DNA from: Chlorobiaceae bacterium
Lineage (GTDB): Bacteria; Bacteroidota; Chlorobiia; Chlorobiales; Chlorobiaceae
Assembly: GCA_013334225.1 (NCBI GenBank)
Contig: JAAXXY010000001.1
Location: forward strand, 124,001-188,000
Length of the DNA stretch: 64,000 nt
Direction: 5' to 3'
Part shown: one piece after another, positions 24,612-34,094 of the stretch
Layout of the letters: every line of letters begins with the position of its first letter
Numbering within the stretch: the stretch's first letter is position 1
Position numbers and translations under genes: made by a program
Notes under the pieces: model-generated
The model's input: the letters and a program-made list of their open reading frames with translations, nothing else
What the model was told of the DNA's origin: nothing
The model's database searches: none

Positions 24612-26318
24612 TCAAACCGACCCTGCCCTTTCAAGCAACTCTCCTGCAAGGTTGAGTGAGGCCGGTGATATGTTGTTGCCGCTGAAAAGTCCAGCAATAG
24701 CCTGGAGACGGTTTTCTCTGTCAAGTGCGGTTACTTCCGTTTCGGTCCTTTCATCTTTTACGGATTTCTGCACCGAGAGATGCAGGTCGGCCATTGCGGC
24801 AATCTGGGGAAGATGGGTTATAGCGATGATCTGGTGGACTCTGGAGAGCTTTTTCAGGCTTTTTCCGACAGCTTCTGCAACCCGGCCGCTGATGCCGGTG
24901 TCGATTTCATCGAAAATGAGGATCGGTAGCCGGGCTGATTCCGCCAATGCGCTTTTCATGGCAAGCATCACCCTCGATATTTCACCCCCGGACGCTACTT
25001 TTACCAGAGGTTTGGGCTTTTCTCCGGGATTGGCGGAAATCAGGAATTCAATACGGTCATAGCCGTTTTCAAAAGCAGTGAAAGTATTGCCGTCGGTAAT
25101 GATGTCCCCGTCAGGATTTATTTCGTTGGTCATGCTTACAACAAAAGAGGCATTTGGTATTCCGAGCTCTGCAAGATGGTGCCTGACCACACTTTCGAGT
25201 TTCATGGCTGCGTTGCGTCGTTTTTCTGAAAGCGACAATGCAAGCCTTGAAAGCTCGACCTTCCTGAACGAGATCTCCTCCTTGATACGTGCGGTTTTTT
25301 CATCGAGGTTTTCCTCAAGTACAAGGCGCTCCTCGAGCTCCTTTCTCAGTTCGACAAGGCCGGATACAGTGAGAGCGTATTTCCTGCACATCCTCTGTAA
25401 CTGGAGCTGCCGTTCCCGAAGTTCTTCAAGCCTTTCCGCATTGAAATCGATACCGGCAACATACCTGCCGGTGAAACGGTACAGTTCGTCCAGACTGCTT
25501 CTGGCTCCCTGTATTTCCTCGATATGAGGCTCAAAGCGTTTATCTATATTTACAAGTTTTTCAAGAGTATGCAAGGCTGCGGTCATTCCGGTATAGACCG
25601 ATTGATCACTGTCATAGAGCAGGTCTGTCAGTATGGTACAGAGACTGAAAAGGTTCTCGGCATTTTCCAGCAGCGTGATTTCATTGTCGAGGGATTCCTC
25701 TTCAACCTCTTTCGGGTCAAGAGCGGAGAGTTCGTTGAACTGGAATTCCAGCAGCTCCTTTTTTGCCTGTATTGCAGTGCTTTCCTGTTCAATGGATCGA
25801 AGCTGTGTTTTCAGTCCGGACAGATCGGATCTGGCTTTGTTGTAGACCAATATTTCGGGAGCGGTTCCGGCAAAATCATCGAGCATGGCTTCATGGGTGT
25901 CGGCATGCAGCAGCAGCTGGTGTTCGTGCTGCCCGTGCAGGTCGATCAGCAGTTCCCCGATCTGTTTCAGTAGAGCCACTGTACACGGGGTATCGTTTAT
26001 GAAACAACGGGATTGTCCTGTCGCAGACAGTTCACGGCGGATAATGAGCTCCGGAGCTGTTTCAATTTCGGCATCCTTGAGGAGTGGTTCGATTTTTTCA
26101 GCGTGGATACCTTTCATGACAGCCTCTATGACGGCTTTGCCGGTGTCCGAGCGGACCATGTCGCTGCTGGCTCTTTCGCCGAGAACAAGGCCAAGGGCTC
26201 CGACGAGAATGGATTTGCCTGCGCCGGTTTCTCCGGTAATGATCGTCAGTCCGGGCTGGAATTCAATGGAAAGTTCACGGATCAGCGCGAAATTTCTTAC
26301 ATAAAGGCTGTAAAGCAT
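24612..26318 (-). CDS. recN: DNA repair protein RecN
   Basis: SMC-like ATPase that acts early in double-strand break repair. 568 residues, normal length. The Walker A ITGETGAGKSILVGAL is near residue 30. Long coiled-coil regions (two arms) occupy the middle. The ABC signature ASGGEISRVMLAMKSAL and Walker B ILIFDEIDTGISG lie in the C-terminal third. Its gene is separated by 103 bases from ETF-QO, in which I see no clear signal. Confidence 0.96.
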   Translation of the reverse strand: MLYSLYVRNFALIRELSIEFQPGLTIITGETGAGKSILVGALGLVLGERASSDMVRSDTGKAVIEAVMKGIHAEKIEPLLKDAEIETAPELIIRRELSATGQSRCFINDTPCTVALLKQIGELLIDLHGQHEHQLLLHADTHEAMLDDFAGTAPEILVYNKARSDLSGLKTQLRSIEQESTAIQAKKELLEFQFNELSALDPKEVEEESLDNEITLLENAENLFSLCTILTDLLYDSDQSVYTGMTAALHTLEKLVNIDKRFEPHIEEIQGARSSLDELYRFTGRYVAGIDFNAERLEELRERQLQLQRMCRKYALTVSGLVELRKELEERLVLEENLDEKTARIKEEISFRKVELSRLALSLSEKRRNAAMKLESVVRHHLAELGIPNASFVVSMTNEINPDGDIITDGNTFTAFENGYDRIEFLISANPGEKPKPLVKVASGGEISRVMLAMKSALAESARLPILIFDEIDTGISGRVAEAVGKSLKKLSRVHQIIAITHLPQIAAMADLHLSVQKSVKDERTETEVTALDRENRLQAIAGLFSGNNISPASLNLAGELLERAGSV

Positions 26319-26400
26319 GGCTGTTTATTCCGGAGTGCGTTTTCAGTATTCACGGAGACGCTGGATACAAGCAGGTCCTTGCATTGATGGATACAGACAG

Positions 26401-26425
26401 GCAAAAAGCCCTGTTGAGGGCTTTT
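26401..26425 (-). terminator. Terminator downstream of tatA
   Basis: AAAAGCCCT (26404-26412) and AGGGCTTTT (26417-26425) pair perfectly around a 4-base loop. On the minus strand the stem ends in a run of five Ts. It lies 21 bases past the tatA stop and before recN, separating the two transcription units. Confidence 0.8.
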
Positions 26426-26445
26426 GCTGCAGGATTTGTCGATTA

Positions 26446-26634
26446 CTATTTTTCCTTTTTTGAAGCTTCGTCAGCTCCCTTTTTACCATTCTCCTCGGGT
26501 TCGTTCTGTGCTTTTTTAAACTCGTTTATACCTTTGCCGAGACCTTTTGCAAGTTCGGGAAGTTTTTTTGCACCGAAAAGCAGAAGAATGATTACGAGAA
26601 TGAGAAGCAGTTCCTGTCCACCTAATCCGAACAT
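26446..26634 (-). CDS. tatA: Twin-arginine translocase subunit TatA/E
   Basis: 62-residue inner-membrane subunit that forms the pore of the Tat export system for folded proteins. Layout is typical: [21 protein letters not shown] single membrane helix, then the hinge [15 protein letters not shown] amphipathic helix, then a charged tail ([19 protein letters not shown]). GGGGGAA lies a few bases before the ATG. The conserved FG-x-x-KLPEL segment is intact. tatC is not in the window. Confidence 0.95.
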   Translation of the reverse strand: MFGLGGQELLLILVIILLLFGAKKLPELAKGLGKGINEFKKAQNEPEENGKKGADEASKKEK

Positions 26635-26750
26635 TGGTTTTCCCCCAGGAAATTTAAATGATGAACGATCCTTGAATTTTTTCTATATAAACAATATGCT
26701 CAGCTAAACCAATTCTTTTCAGGCTGATGAGCGTAATTCCTTTGCGCGGG

Positions 26751-27389
26751 TCAGTACCTTGCCAGAACAGTTTCGCCTGCGCGTGTTTTAAACCCCGGAC
26801 GTACCAGTACAGTGGCAGAGGAGGGAAGAATGACATCGACCCTTGATCCGAATTTGATCATTCCGAACCTGGTGCCGCTCATGACGGCATCTCCTTCCTG
26901 CAGCTTGCAGACGATTCTTCTTGCAAGAAACCCTGATACCTGGGCGAAGAGAACCCGTACCGATCCAGTATCGATACCGATTTCCATTTTTTCATTTTCT
27001 TCCATGCTCCGGTGATCGAATGCCATGTGAAAACGACCGGGACGATAACGGAGAAGGGTGACTTTGCCATCGACGGGAATGCGGTTGACATGGACATTCA
27101 AGGGGGACATGAAGATGCTGATCAGGGTTGACGATCCCCCGGTGAAACTGTTATGGTGTTCCCGGACGAGAATGATTTTACCGTCGGCAGGCGCAATGAT
27201 GATGCGTTCATCATCAGGAATCTCCCTTTTCGGGTCCCGGAAAAAATAAAAAGTGAAAAGGAGAAAACATGAACTCGCAAGCACGACTGCTGTTGTCAGC
27301 TGTCCAGGCATGAGCAGTGCAGTTGCATCTAACAGAAAACACAAAAGGAATACTTTCATGATGCTGCTGTAGCCATAGGGAGTAACCAT
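26751..27389 (-). CDS. psd: Phosphatidylserine decarboxylase proenzyme (short type)
   Basis: Makes phosphatidylethanolamine from phosphatidylserine. 212 residues, the short class found in Chlorobi and Bacteroidetes. Two hydrophobic segments lie near the N-terminus, then FFRDPKREIP and the domain HVNRIPVDGKV. The self-cleavage site that creates the pyruvoyl group is the Gly-Ser of KFGSRVDV near the C-terminus (about residue 183). I chose the ATG at 27389 (MVTPYGYSSIMK); the open frame continues upstream to a TTG at 27467 but those residues are basic and not typical. No clear Shine-Dalgarno. Confidence 0.9.
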   Translation of the reverse strand: MVTPYGYSSIMKVFLLCFLLDATALLMPGQLTTAVVLASSCFLLFTFYFFRDPKREIPDDERIIIAPADGKIILVREHHNSFTGGSSTLISIFMSPLNVHVNRIPVDGKVTLLRYRPGRFHMAFDHRSMEENEKMEIGIDTGSVRVLFAQVSGFLARRIVCKLQEGDAVMSGTRFGMIKFGSRVDVILPSSATVLVRPGFKTRAGETVLARY

Positions 27390-27540
27390 CAGCAATAAGC
27401 GGATTCGTTGATTTTTTTTATGATAAGCCTCACCATGATAATTATTTATCTTGTACATGGAAAGCAACGGAAATGTTTTTTTATCCGTTGATCCGGTAGA
27501 TCTCCCAGAGAGAGCATTGTTTCATTACAGGTCATGCACA

Positions 27541-28518
27541 GTGAATCCGTTTGAAAAAAAATTTCTCGAACAGCTCAGAACAAGAAAGCTTGTACAGGAA
27601 AAGGACCGTATTATCTGTGCTGTTTCCGGAGGTCCCGATTCAATGGCAATGCTATCGTTGTTTCTCGAAGTAACCCCGGTGCTTCAATGTGAACTGGCTG
27701 TAGCACACTGCAATTATCAGCTGCGCGGACCGGAAAGTGATGTGGATGAATGTTTTGTTGTTGAATTCTGCCGCACACAGGGGCTTTCATGTTATGTTGA
27801 ACGATACGATACCCGTCATGTGGCCGGAAGGATGAAAAAATCCATAGAAGAAACGGCGAGAGTGCTGCGTTACCGTTTTTTTCAGAGCCTCGTCGATGAA
27901 CTTGCTTTTACGAAGATTGCTACCGGTCACCATGTTAACGATAATGCGGAAACGCTTCTTTTCAACCTGTTCAGGGGAGTTTCCCTGCCTGGTCTTACCG
28001 GTATCAGGGAAAAGAACGGACGGATAATCCGTCCCATGCTTCTTTTCCACAAAGCTGACATTCAGGAATACCTGAAGGAAAAAAACATTCCAAGCCGGTC
28101 AGACAGCAGCAATGTTCTTGAGGAGTATGACCGAAATTTCATAAGGAACCGGGTCATTCCGCTTATCGAAGAACGATTTCCCCACAAACTGCTCCCTTCA
28201 CTCCAGCGGCTTTCTGAAAATGCCGGAGAACTCGAGGAATTCCTCGAACTTTATTTTGAGGATCTTGCCGCCAGGGAGCCGGGGCTTTCATTATATAAGG
28301 GGGAACTTGACGTCGATGCCTTGCGGCGTCGAACGATTTTCGAGCAGAAAGAGATTTTCAAGCGGGCACTCCGGGATATGGATGCAACCGTTGACTCCCG
28401 GACGCTTCAGAAACTGGCAGGTCTATTGCAATCACAGCCCGGGAAAATGGTCATGGTCGGAAAAAAGGTGCATGTTCTCTGGAAAGGGAAAAAGCTCCTG
28501 TTTACCAGACAAACCTGA
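27541..28518 (+). CDS. tilS: tRNA(Ile)-lysidine synthase
   Basis: Converts C34 of the CAU-anticodon tRNA(Ile) to lysidine, which is essential for reading AUA. About 325 residues from a GTG start at 27541. The PP-loop AVSGGPDSMAMLSLF lies about 25 residues in. ATGHHVNDNAETLLFNLFRG is the other conserved ATPase element. The upstream frame is open to a TTG at 27451, but that part does not look like the family. It is divergent from psd, with 150 bases between. Confidence 0.92.
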   Translation: MNPFEKKFLEQLRTRKLVQEKDRIICAVSGGPDSMAMLSLFLEVTPVLQCELAVAHCNYQLRGPESDVDECFVVEFCRTQGLSCYVERYDTRHVAGRMKKSIEETARVLRYRFFQSLVDELAFTKIATGHHVNDNAETLLFNLFRGVSLPGLTGIREKNGRIIRPMLLFHKADIQEYLKEKNIPSRSDSSNVLEEYDRNFIRNRVIPLIEERFPHKLLPSLQRLSENAGELEEFLELYFEDLAAREPGLSLYKGELDVDALRRRTIFEQKEIFKRALRDMDATVDSRTLQKLAGLLQSQPGKMVMVGKKVHVLWKGKKLLFTRQT

Positions 28519-28522
28519 CCGC

Positions 28523-29557
28523 TTACTGCTTTTGATCGGCGTGCTTGAAAAATTCGATAGGAATATTGGTGGTGATGACAACCGATTCCAGATTTTGCTG
28601 AACCTGAATCCTGTCAAGAACATGTTTTATCTGTTTTGTCGTTCTCGTGCCGGATATTTCAGACAGCTTTATTGCACCCCAGAGGAAAGTTGAAGCGAAG
28701 TAGGCGGCACGACGTGTCGGATAAATCCATTCGCTTTCCCCTTCGATTCCGTCGTTTAATCTGACGGAAAGGGCAAGGTGCTGGATACTGTTGAGGTTGC
28801 CGACCGTTTTCATATCCTTGTTTCCGGAGGTCAGGCTCTGCAGTGCACCCGATGTCCAGACAGCTGAAGGGAGTGCAAACCAGAGGTGCGATTTGTAGAC
28901 AGTTTTTCCGATCAGTGCGGTTGAAAGAGAATCTCTCTGGAAAAAACTGCCTGAGGGAACAAGGAACCCTTCGAGCATGTTTCTGCTGCCTGCAATAGCT
29001 ATACGTCTCGGCCCGAGTGAACAGAGCCAGAGTTTCGGCCCGAGTTCGTAACACGGGTATCCTCCGATTTTCTCGGTAGCGGAACTGTTCTTTTTCAGGA
29101 ACGTTTCCGGCAGTTTCGCTGAAAACGGGCCCCAGGCCACTCCGAGAAAGTTCTGTTCCCGGAAACCGGTCCTCTTGAAACTGATCAGCAGGGTGTCGAG
29201 GTCTTCCGTAGGATTGATGCCTGCTGCTTTCAGAAGGGTATCGAGACGGCCTTCCGTCTTGAACAGCGGGGATTTTTTCAGGGAATCGGGAATCACCTCC
29301 TTCCAGAGGCGGCTTGTCCTGATGTCTTTCAGACCGACATAAATCAGTGCGTCGGTTTTGCCTGGAATATGGTCGATGATAGTTCTCAATTCAGGGCTCA
29401 GCGTCTCTACCTGCTTTCTCGGTTTGCTCCAGTTGATCCAGAGCACAACAGACAGGAATGCGAGGAAGCCGATAATGCTGATCGAGATAAGGAGTCCAGG
29501 CCCTTTTTTAAAGGATCGTTTTTGAGTGGTTGCCTCTGGTGCCGCTTTGCTCTCCAT
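28523..29557 (-). CDS. Hypothetical protein with one N-terminal membrane anchor
   Basis: 344 residues. A basic N-terminus is followed by one hydrophobic helix at about 22-43 (LLISISIIGFLAFLSVVLWI), then about 300 residues probably in the periplasm. The soluble part has the look of a DUF3352-type protein (DALIYVGLKDIRTSRLW near the start; hydrophobic strands later), but I cannot assign a family with certainty. It lies 11 bases after rnhA on the same strand and ends 4 bases from the convergent tilS. Function unknown. Confidence 0.7.
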   Translation of the reverse strand: MESKAAPEATTQKRSFKKGPGLLISISIIGFLAFLSVVLWINWSKPRKQVETLSPELRTIIDHIPGKTDALIYVGLKDIRTSRLWKEVIPDSLKKSPLFKTEGRLDTLLKAAGINPTEDLDTLLISFKRTGFREQNFLGVAWGPFSAKLPETFLKKNSSATEKIGGYPCYELGPKLWLCSLGPRRIAIAGSRNMLEGFLVPSGSFFQRDSLSTALIGKTVYKSHLWFALPSAVWTSGALQSLTSGNKDMKTVGNLNSIQHLALSVRLNDGIEGESEWIYPTRRAAYFASTFLWGAIKLSEISGTRTTKQIKHVLDRIQVQQNLESVVITTNIPIEFFKHADQKQ

Positions 29558-29568
29558 ACATCGTCAGA

Positions 29569-30012
29569 TTATGAATTGTTTTTGATCGCATCCCGGGCAA
29601 GCTTATCGCACCGGTTATTGTAAGGGTTGTCGCTGTGACCCTTTACCTTGTGGAAAGTTACATCATGGATTTTAATCAACTTCAGGATTTTTTGCCACAG
29701 ATCGATATTTTCCACATTTTTTTTAGCAGCTGTTTTCCAGTTGTTCATTACCCAGCGTTTCAGCCACCCCTCGTTTATCGCGTTGACCAGATAGCTTGAA
29801 TCACTGTACAAATCTACCATGCAAGGTTCCTTGAGGGCTTCAAGAGCTTCAATGGCTGCGCCAAGCTCCATGCGATTGTTGGTAGTTGCCGGTGAGAACC
29901 CGGAAATTTCCCTGACGGAATCGCCGTACATCAGGAGCGCTCCCCACCCTCCTTTTCCCGGATTTCCGCTGCAGGCACCATCGGTGTAAACTGTGATTTT
30001 CTTTTTTTCCAT
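29569..30012 (-). CDS. rnhA: Ribonuclease HI
   Basis: Cleaves the RNA strand of RNA-DNA hybrids, removing primers and R-loops. About 147 residues from the ATG at 30012. The four acidic metal ligands are present: Asp in TDGACSGN, Glu in MELGAAIEAL, Asp in DLYSDSSYLV and Asp in NRCDKLARDA; the conserved His is in KVKGHSDNPYNN. An open frame continues upstream for seven codons but starts in the rpmB terminator. The ATG sits only a few bases after that terminator, an unusually tight arrangement. Confidence 0.93.
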   Translation of the reverse strand: MEKKKITVYTDGACSGNPGKGGWGALLMYGDSVREISGFSPATTNNRMELGAAIEALEALKEPCMVDLYSDSSYLVNAINEGWLKRWVMNNWKTAAKKNVENIDLWQKILKLIKIHDVTFHKVKGHSDNPYNNRCDKLARDAIKNNS

Positions 30013-30014
30013 TG

Positions 30015-30046
30015 AAAAAAAAAGCTCAACCATGCATGATTGAGCC
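30015..30046 (-). terminator. rpmB terminator abutting the rnhA start
   Basis: On the minus strand GGCTCAATCATG and CATGGTTGAGC pair over about 11 bp with one mismatch, followed by nine Ts. It is a clear terminator for rpmB. Its T-run ends two bases before the rnhA ATG, so it removes any space for an rnhA ribosome binding site of the usual kind. Confidence 0.8.
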
Positions 30047-30089
30047 TTTATAAAAAGATTTTCTCTCCCGGCTGAATGTCGAGCCGGTT

Positions 30090-30308
30090 TTATTTTATCA
30101 GTTTGGCCAGATCAGCAGTACCGGTTTTAGAGAGGATCTTCATGGCTTTTGCTGTCAGCTTGACCTTGACAAACCGTTTTTCCTCCTCGATCCAGATTCT
30201 CTTGGTATGAAGGTTCGGCTCAAAACGGGTGCGTACATGGTTATTTGCATGAGATACCGTATTGCCGTACTTTGGCCTTTTGCCGGTCAGTACACAAACT
30301 TTGGACAT
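30090..30308 (-). CDS. rpmB: 50S ribosomal protein L28
   Basis: 72 residues of the large ribosomal subunit protein L28: [20 protein letters not shown] opens the family, and [19 protein letters not shown] is the middle. Length is usual, and the cysteine pairs of some L28 forms are absent (only one Cys). An upstream in-frame ATG would add four residues and is not needed. It is the only gene of its unit, ending at the terminator above. Confidence 0.96.
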   Translation of the reverse strand: MSKVCVLTGKRPKYGNTVSHANNHVRTRFEPNLHTKRIWIEEEKRFVKVKLTAKAMKILSKTGTADLAKLIK

Positions 30309-30381
30309 GGTGCATTTCAATTGGTGTTAAAAAAACGAAACGGAATATAACAATAGTTTTGTAAACCGGAAAAGTATTGTT

Positions 30382-31377
30382 TCACGGACGAATACCGACA
30401 GCACAGACCATCATGGAAAGCACGTAAAGAAGAGTTCCGAATGCATTGTACCAGACCGCTTTTTCGCGCGGGTTGTCAATGAGAATTTTCTGCATGGGCA
30501 GTTGTGCGACAAGGAGGACAAGTGCCAGACCGATGGTCAGGAAAGAAGCTCCTTTCATGACCAGAATAACAATGGCCGCTATCTGGGCGAGATCCATGAT
30601 GACGGATGCGAGGATTGCGGCTTTTTCCTCTCCGAGCTGAACGGGTATGGATGCAACCCTCCGGATATTGTCACCGACAACCGACTTGAAATCGTTGAGC
30701 GTCATGATCCCGTGGGCACCAAGTGAAAAAATGATCGCAAGGGCAATGGTTTCTCTGGAGGGAACGCCCTGGGTGATCGAGAAACTTCCTGTCAGCCAGG
30801 CGACACCTTCATATGCGAGGCCGACAATGAGATTGCCGAACCAGCCGTTCCTTTTTGCCCTGATCGGCGGTCCTGAATATGCGTGCGACATGAGCACACC
30901 GACAAAGGCTATAGCGACGACATATGGGTGGATAGAGAGTGCGACGAGAAATCCTGTAATAATAAGCCCGAATGTTATGAGCCAGCTTGCGGATTTCGAG
31001 ATCTTTCCTGCAGGTATGGGACGTTCAGGTTCGTTGATGGCATCGACTTCACGGTCGAAGTAGTCGTTCATTGTCTGGGACATGGCGCACATCAACGGTC
31101 CGGCAAGAATGACACCACGCAGAAGTATGGACCAGTTTTCAGCGATATTTTCGCCGGTCGAGACTACACCGCAAGCGAAAGCCCACATCGGAGGAAACCA
31201 GGTCACCGGTTTCATGAGCGGAATTATTGCGGAAGGTTCGATCCTGAAGCCTGGCTTGTTTACATTTTCCAGTGCCTTATGGATAGCTTTCTGCCTTGCA
31301 TCGCTCATTCCCGACTGGCGGATTTTGTCACTGATGCTTTGCTGTAATTCAGGATTGAGCGTATTGCGTCCGTTCAT
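30382..31377 (-). CDS. bchG: (Bacterio)chlorophyll synthase, likely bacteriochlorophyll a synthase
   Basis: Esterifies (bacterio)chlorophyllide with a polyprenyl (geranylgeranyl or phytyl) diphosphate in the membrane. 331 residues of the UbiA superfamily with about eight to nine hydrophobic helices. The prenyl-diphosphate/Mg motif NDYFDREVDAINEPERPIPAG (split as NDYFDREVD and AINEPERPIPAG, about 103-123) is diagnostic of BchG/ChlG. KPVTWFPPMWAFACGVVS is also typical. The first 45 residues are an extra soluble extension, usual in Chlorobi. Green sulfur bacteria have three homologues (BchG, BchK, ChlG); similarity of this sequence and the neighbouring trpD favour BchG. Confidence 0.85.
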   Translation of the reverse strand: MNGRNTLNPELQQSISDKIRQSGMSDARQKAIHKALENVNKPGFRIEPSAIIPLMKPVTWFPPMWAFACGVVSTGENIAENWSILLRGVILAGPLMCAMSQTMNDYFDREVDAINEPERPIPAGKISKSASWLITFGLIITGFLVALSIHPYVVAIAFVGVLMSHAYSGPPIRAKRNGWFGNLIVGLAYEGVAWLTGSFSITQGVPSRETIALAIIFSLGAHGIMTLNDFKSVVGDNIRRVASIPVQLGEEKAAILASVIMDLAQIAAIVILVMKGASFLTIGLALVLLVAQLPMQKILIDNPREKAVWYNAFGTLLYVLSMMVCAVGIRP

Positions 31378-31452
31378 TGGTGTAAAGATTCCTGCATCGG
31401 CTAAAAAACACGAAAAACAGTATACACGTTTTTGTATCTAAAAAACAAAAAA

Positions 31453-32508
31453 TTAGTTGGCGGCTTGCCTGTACTTTCCGGCAAGTTCAGCGTTTACTTT
31501 CAGGAGTTCCGTGAATTTTTTATCAGACAGTCCGCTCTCAAGAGCTTCCATTGACAAGGTGAAACCTTCATCGACACATCCGGCTCTTCCCGAAACATAG
31601 CAGGTCATTGCCGCGGTATAGAGAGCGGCGTCAATATATGCCTGTGATGCGCTCCCATCGAGGATTTTCCTGATAATGGCGGCATTTTCGTGCACGTTGC
31701 CTCCCTGGATTTCCGAAAGGGCATGATGGTCCAGGGCGAAATGTTCCGGATAGACGGTATGCTGGAACACTTTTCTGTTCTGTATTTCGGTGATGAAGGT
31801 GGGCCCGTTCAGGCTCGGTTCATCGAGTGCGATACCTTCTTTGGTCATTGAATGGACAATCAACGCATGCCGGGTTCCGGTCTGAAGCAGCACCTTGGTA
31901 AACAGTTCCATGAGCTGCTGGTCGAAAACGCCTACAAGCTGGCGCTTTGAACGTGCAGGGTTGATCAGCGGGCCAAGAATATTGAAAATTGTCCTGATGC
32001 CAAGTTCCCTGCGCACTGGAGCGACCCTTTTCATGGACGGATGGTAGAGCGGAGCGAAAAGAAAGGCAAAGCCCGTCCGGGAGAACTGTTCTTTTGTCGC
32101 TTCCGGAGGAAGATTGATGGTAAATCCGAGTGCTTCGAGGACGTCGGCGCTGCCGCAGCTGCTTGTTACCGAGCGGTTGCCATGTTTGGCTATCGGTACA
32201 CCGGCGCTGTTTGCGATAATCGAGGCGGTTGTGGAAATATTGAAGGTGCCGGCATGGTCTCCGCCGGTGCCGCAGGTATCGACGACATTTTCATCAAGGT
32301 CGAGTACCGTCGCCCTTGCCATGAGGCTGCTGCATGCGCCTGCAGCTTCTTCCGGGCTGATGCCGTTTTTCTGCTGTAAAGCGAGGAGAGCTGCAATGAC
32401 GGTATCGGAAAATACCCCGTCCATAATATTGTTCATACAGCGGGTCATTTCCTCCTGGGTAAAATGACTGCCGTCAAGCATTTTCTGCAGGAAATCCTTT
32501 TGCGTCAT
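31453..32508 (-). CDS. trpD: Anthranilate phosphoribosyltransferase
   Basis: Second step of tryptophan synthesis: joins anthranilate and PRPP. 351 residues. The PRPP motif [18 protein letters not shown] (about 80-97) and the [20 protein letters not shown] stretch are intact; [14 protein letters not shown] lies further on. I chose the ATG at 32508 ([11 protein letters not shown]); the open frame upstream adds 39 residues rich in Ile/Tyr from AT-rich promoter sequence. No other trp genes are nearby. It lies 75 bases upstream of bchG and could be cotranscribed. Confidence 0.95.
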   Translation of the reverse strand: MTQKDFLQKMLDGSHFTQEEMTRCMNNIMDGVFSDTVIAALLALQQKNGISPEEAAGACSSLMARATVLDLDENVVDTCGTGGDHAGTFNISTTASIIANSAGVPIAKHGNRSVTSSCGSADVLEALGFTINLPPEATKEQFSRTGFAFLFAPLYHPSMKRVAPVRRELGIRTIFNILGPLINPARSKRQLVGVFDQQLMELFTKVLLQTGTRHALIVHSMTKEGIALDEPSLNGPTFITEIQNRKVFQHTVYPEHFALDHHALSEIQGGNVHENAAIIRKILDGSASQAYIDAALYTAAMTCYVSGRAGCVDEGFTLSMEALESGLSDKKFTELLKVNAELAGKYRQAAN

Positions 32509-32619
32509 AAAAAAACGGTTCGCAAATGAAACGGAATATTTGTAAATGTAAATTATAAGAAGAATTGATCGTATTTCAAGTTTCCTCATTTTCTGGGGCG
32601 GTTTTTTTAATTCCGGACT

Positions 32620-33720
32620 ATGCATATGGATGTTGACGATCAGAAATCATTCAGGGAAGCTTCTCTGAAAATGGTTCTGGAAAAAATGAAGAGCATGTCT
32701 CTCGATGCCTGTATTGTAACCGATCTTGCTGTTATACGATGGCTTACCGGATTCAGCGGTTCGAGCGCGAGGATGCTCATAACCCGCACGGAAAGCCGGG
32801 TTTTTACCGATTTTCGTTACCGTGAGCAGGCCGCGAACGAGGTTCAGATGGCTGAAACGGTTATTACCTCGGAAGGATTTATCAGTGAACTTGCATCGGG
32901 GCGATACCAGCTTGGTGAAGTCGTTGCCCTGCAGGCTGATAATATCACATGGCAGGAGGCTCAGAGTATCATTGAAAAACTTGAAGGTAAACAGCGCGTC
33001 ATTCCTGTCCACTCTTTTTTTGTTGAGTTCAGGATGATCAAGAACGGTATCGAATTCGAGAAGATGCGCCGTGCAGCCGAAATCAGCGAGCAGGTACTTG
33101 AACAGATTATCCCGATGATTTCGCCTTCCGTGACTGAACTGGACATTGCCGCCGAAATATCCTACCTGCACAGGAAATACGGCGCGGAAAAAGATTCTTT
33201 CGATCCTATCGTCGCAGGCGGACCGCGATCGGCAATGCCGCATGCCCGTTCATCGAACAGGATGTTTGTGCCCGGAGAGCTTGTCATTGTCGATATCGGA
33301 TGTATCTACGAAGGATATGCCTCCGACCAGACAAGGACCGTTGCCCTTGGCCGTGTTTCCGATGAAGCCCGCAATGTTTATCGTATTGTTCAGGAAGCAC
33401 AGGCTCTGGGGCTCGAGTCGGCACGCTGCGGAATGAACGCGAGAGAGCTTGACGATCTCGTGCGCCGTTTCATAAGCGGACATGGCTATGCCGGGGAGTT
33501 CGGGCACGGGCTCGGGCACGGGGTTGGCATCGAAGTGCACGAAGACCCGAGAATAAGCCCGAAAGGGGAGCATGTTCTGAAGGAAAACATGGTTTTCACG
33601 ATCGAACCGGGGATCTATCTGCCGGGAAAATTCGGTGTTCGCATTGAAGATACGGTAGTGATGGGGCTGCATGGGGCAACCCCTTTTCAACGGTTTACGA
33701 AAGAGCTTATGGAATTGTAG
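32620..33720 (+). CDS. Xaa-Pro aminopeptidase/dipeptidase (M24B)
   Basis: 366-residue cytosolic metallopeptidase of the creatinase/prolidase fold, removing residues before proline. The N-terminal domain (about 1-140) is creatinase-like. The metal ligands of the catalytic domain are visible in order: Asp in [17 protein letters not shown] (two Asp), His in [16 protein letters not shown], Glu in [11 protein letters not shown] and Glu in GVRIEDTVV. PepP and PepQ cannot be separated from sequence. It is divergent from trpD (111 bases). Two starts are possible, ATG at 32620 or 32626. Confidence 0.92.
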   Translation: MHMDVDDQKSFREASLKMVLEKMKSMSLDACIVTDLAVIRWLTGFSGSSARMLITRTESRVFTDFRYREQAANEVQMAETVITSEGFISELASGRYQLGEVVALQADNITWQEAQSIIEKLEGKQRVIPVHSFFVEFRMIKNGIEFEKMRRAAEISEQVLEQIIPMISPSVTELDIAAEISYLHRKYGAEKDSFDPIVAGGPRSAMPHARSSNRMFVPGELVIVDIGCIYEGYASDQTRTVALGRVSDEARNVYRIVQEAQALGLESARCGMNARELDDLVRRFISGHGYAGEFGHGLGHGVGIEVHEDPRISPKGEHVLKENMVFTIEPGIYLPGKFGVRIEDTVVMGLHGATPFQRFTKELMEL

Positions 33721-33740
33721 GATTCACAAATACGAGTGCT

Positions 33741-34073
33741 ATGGAAAGCAGTTATTGCCTGGTGATTACAACGGTTCCCGACAGGGAGGAAGCCGAAAAC
33801 CTTGCCGAGGGAATCCTCGATAACCGTCTTGCAGCGTGTGTCCAGATGGCGGAAGTAAGGAGTTTTTTCCTCTGGGAAAGTTCGCTGCAGAAAGAAAATG
33901 AGATCGTACTGTACATAAAAACCACAGATGCCTGCTACGGCGAACTGGAATCCTATATCAGCCAGTATCATCCCTACGATGTCCCCGAAATAATCAAACT
34001 GCCCGTGACGGGAGGCCTCCCGGGTTATCTCGAATGGCTTCGTTCGAGCACCGCTGCGCGAGGCCCGGTTTGA
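33741..34073 (+). CDS. cutA: Divalent-cation tolerance protein CutA
   Basis: 110-residue CutA1 family protein, a trimeric PII-like fold often linked to copper or other divalent metals; its exact role is not settled. VITTVPDREEAENLAEGIL starts the fold, LAACVQM carries the conserved Cys and SYISQYHPYDVPEIIKLPV is the family signature. It follows the peptidase gene by 20 bases on the same strand, probably in one unit. Confidence 0.93.
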   Translation: MESSYCLVITTVPDREEAENLAEGILDNRLAACVQMAEVRSFFLWESSLQKENEIVLYIKTTDACYGELESYISQYHPYDVPEIIKLPVTGGLPGYLEWLRSSTAARGPV

Positions 34074-34094
34074 GCAGATGCAGATGACAGTTCA

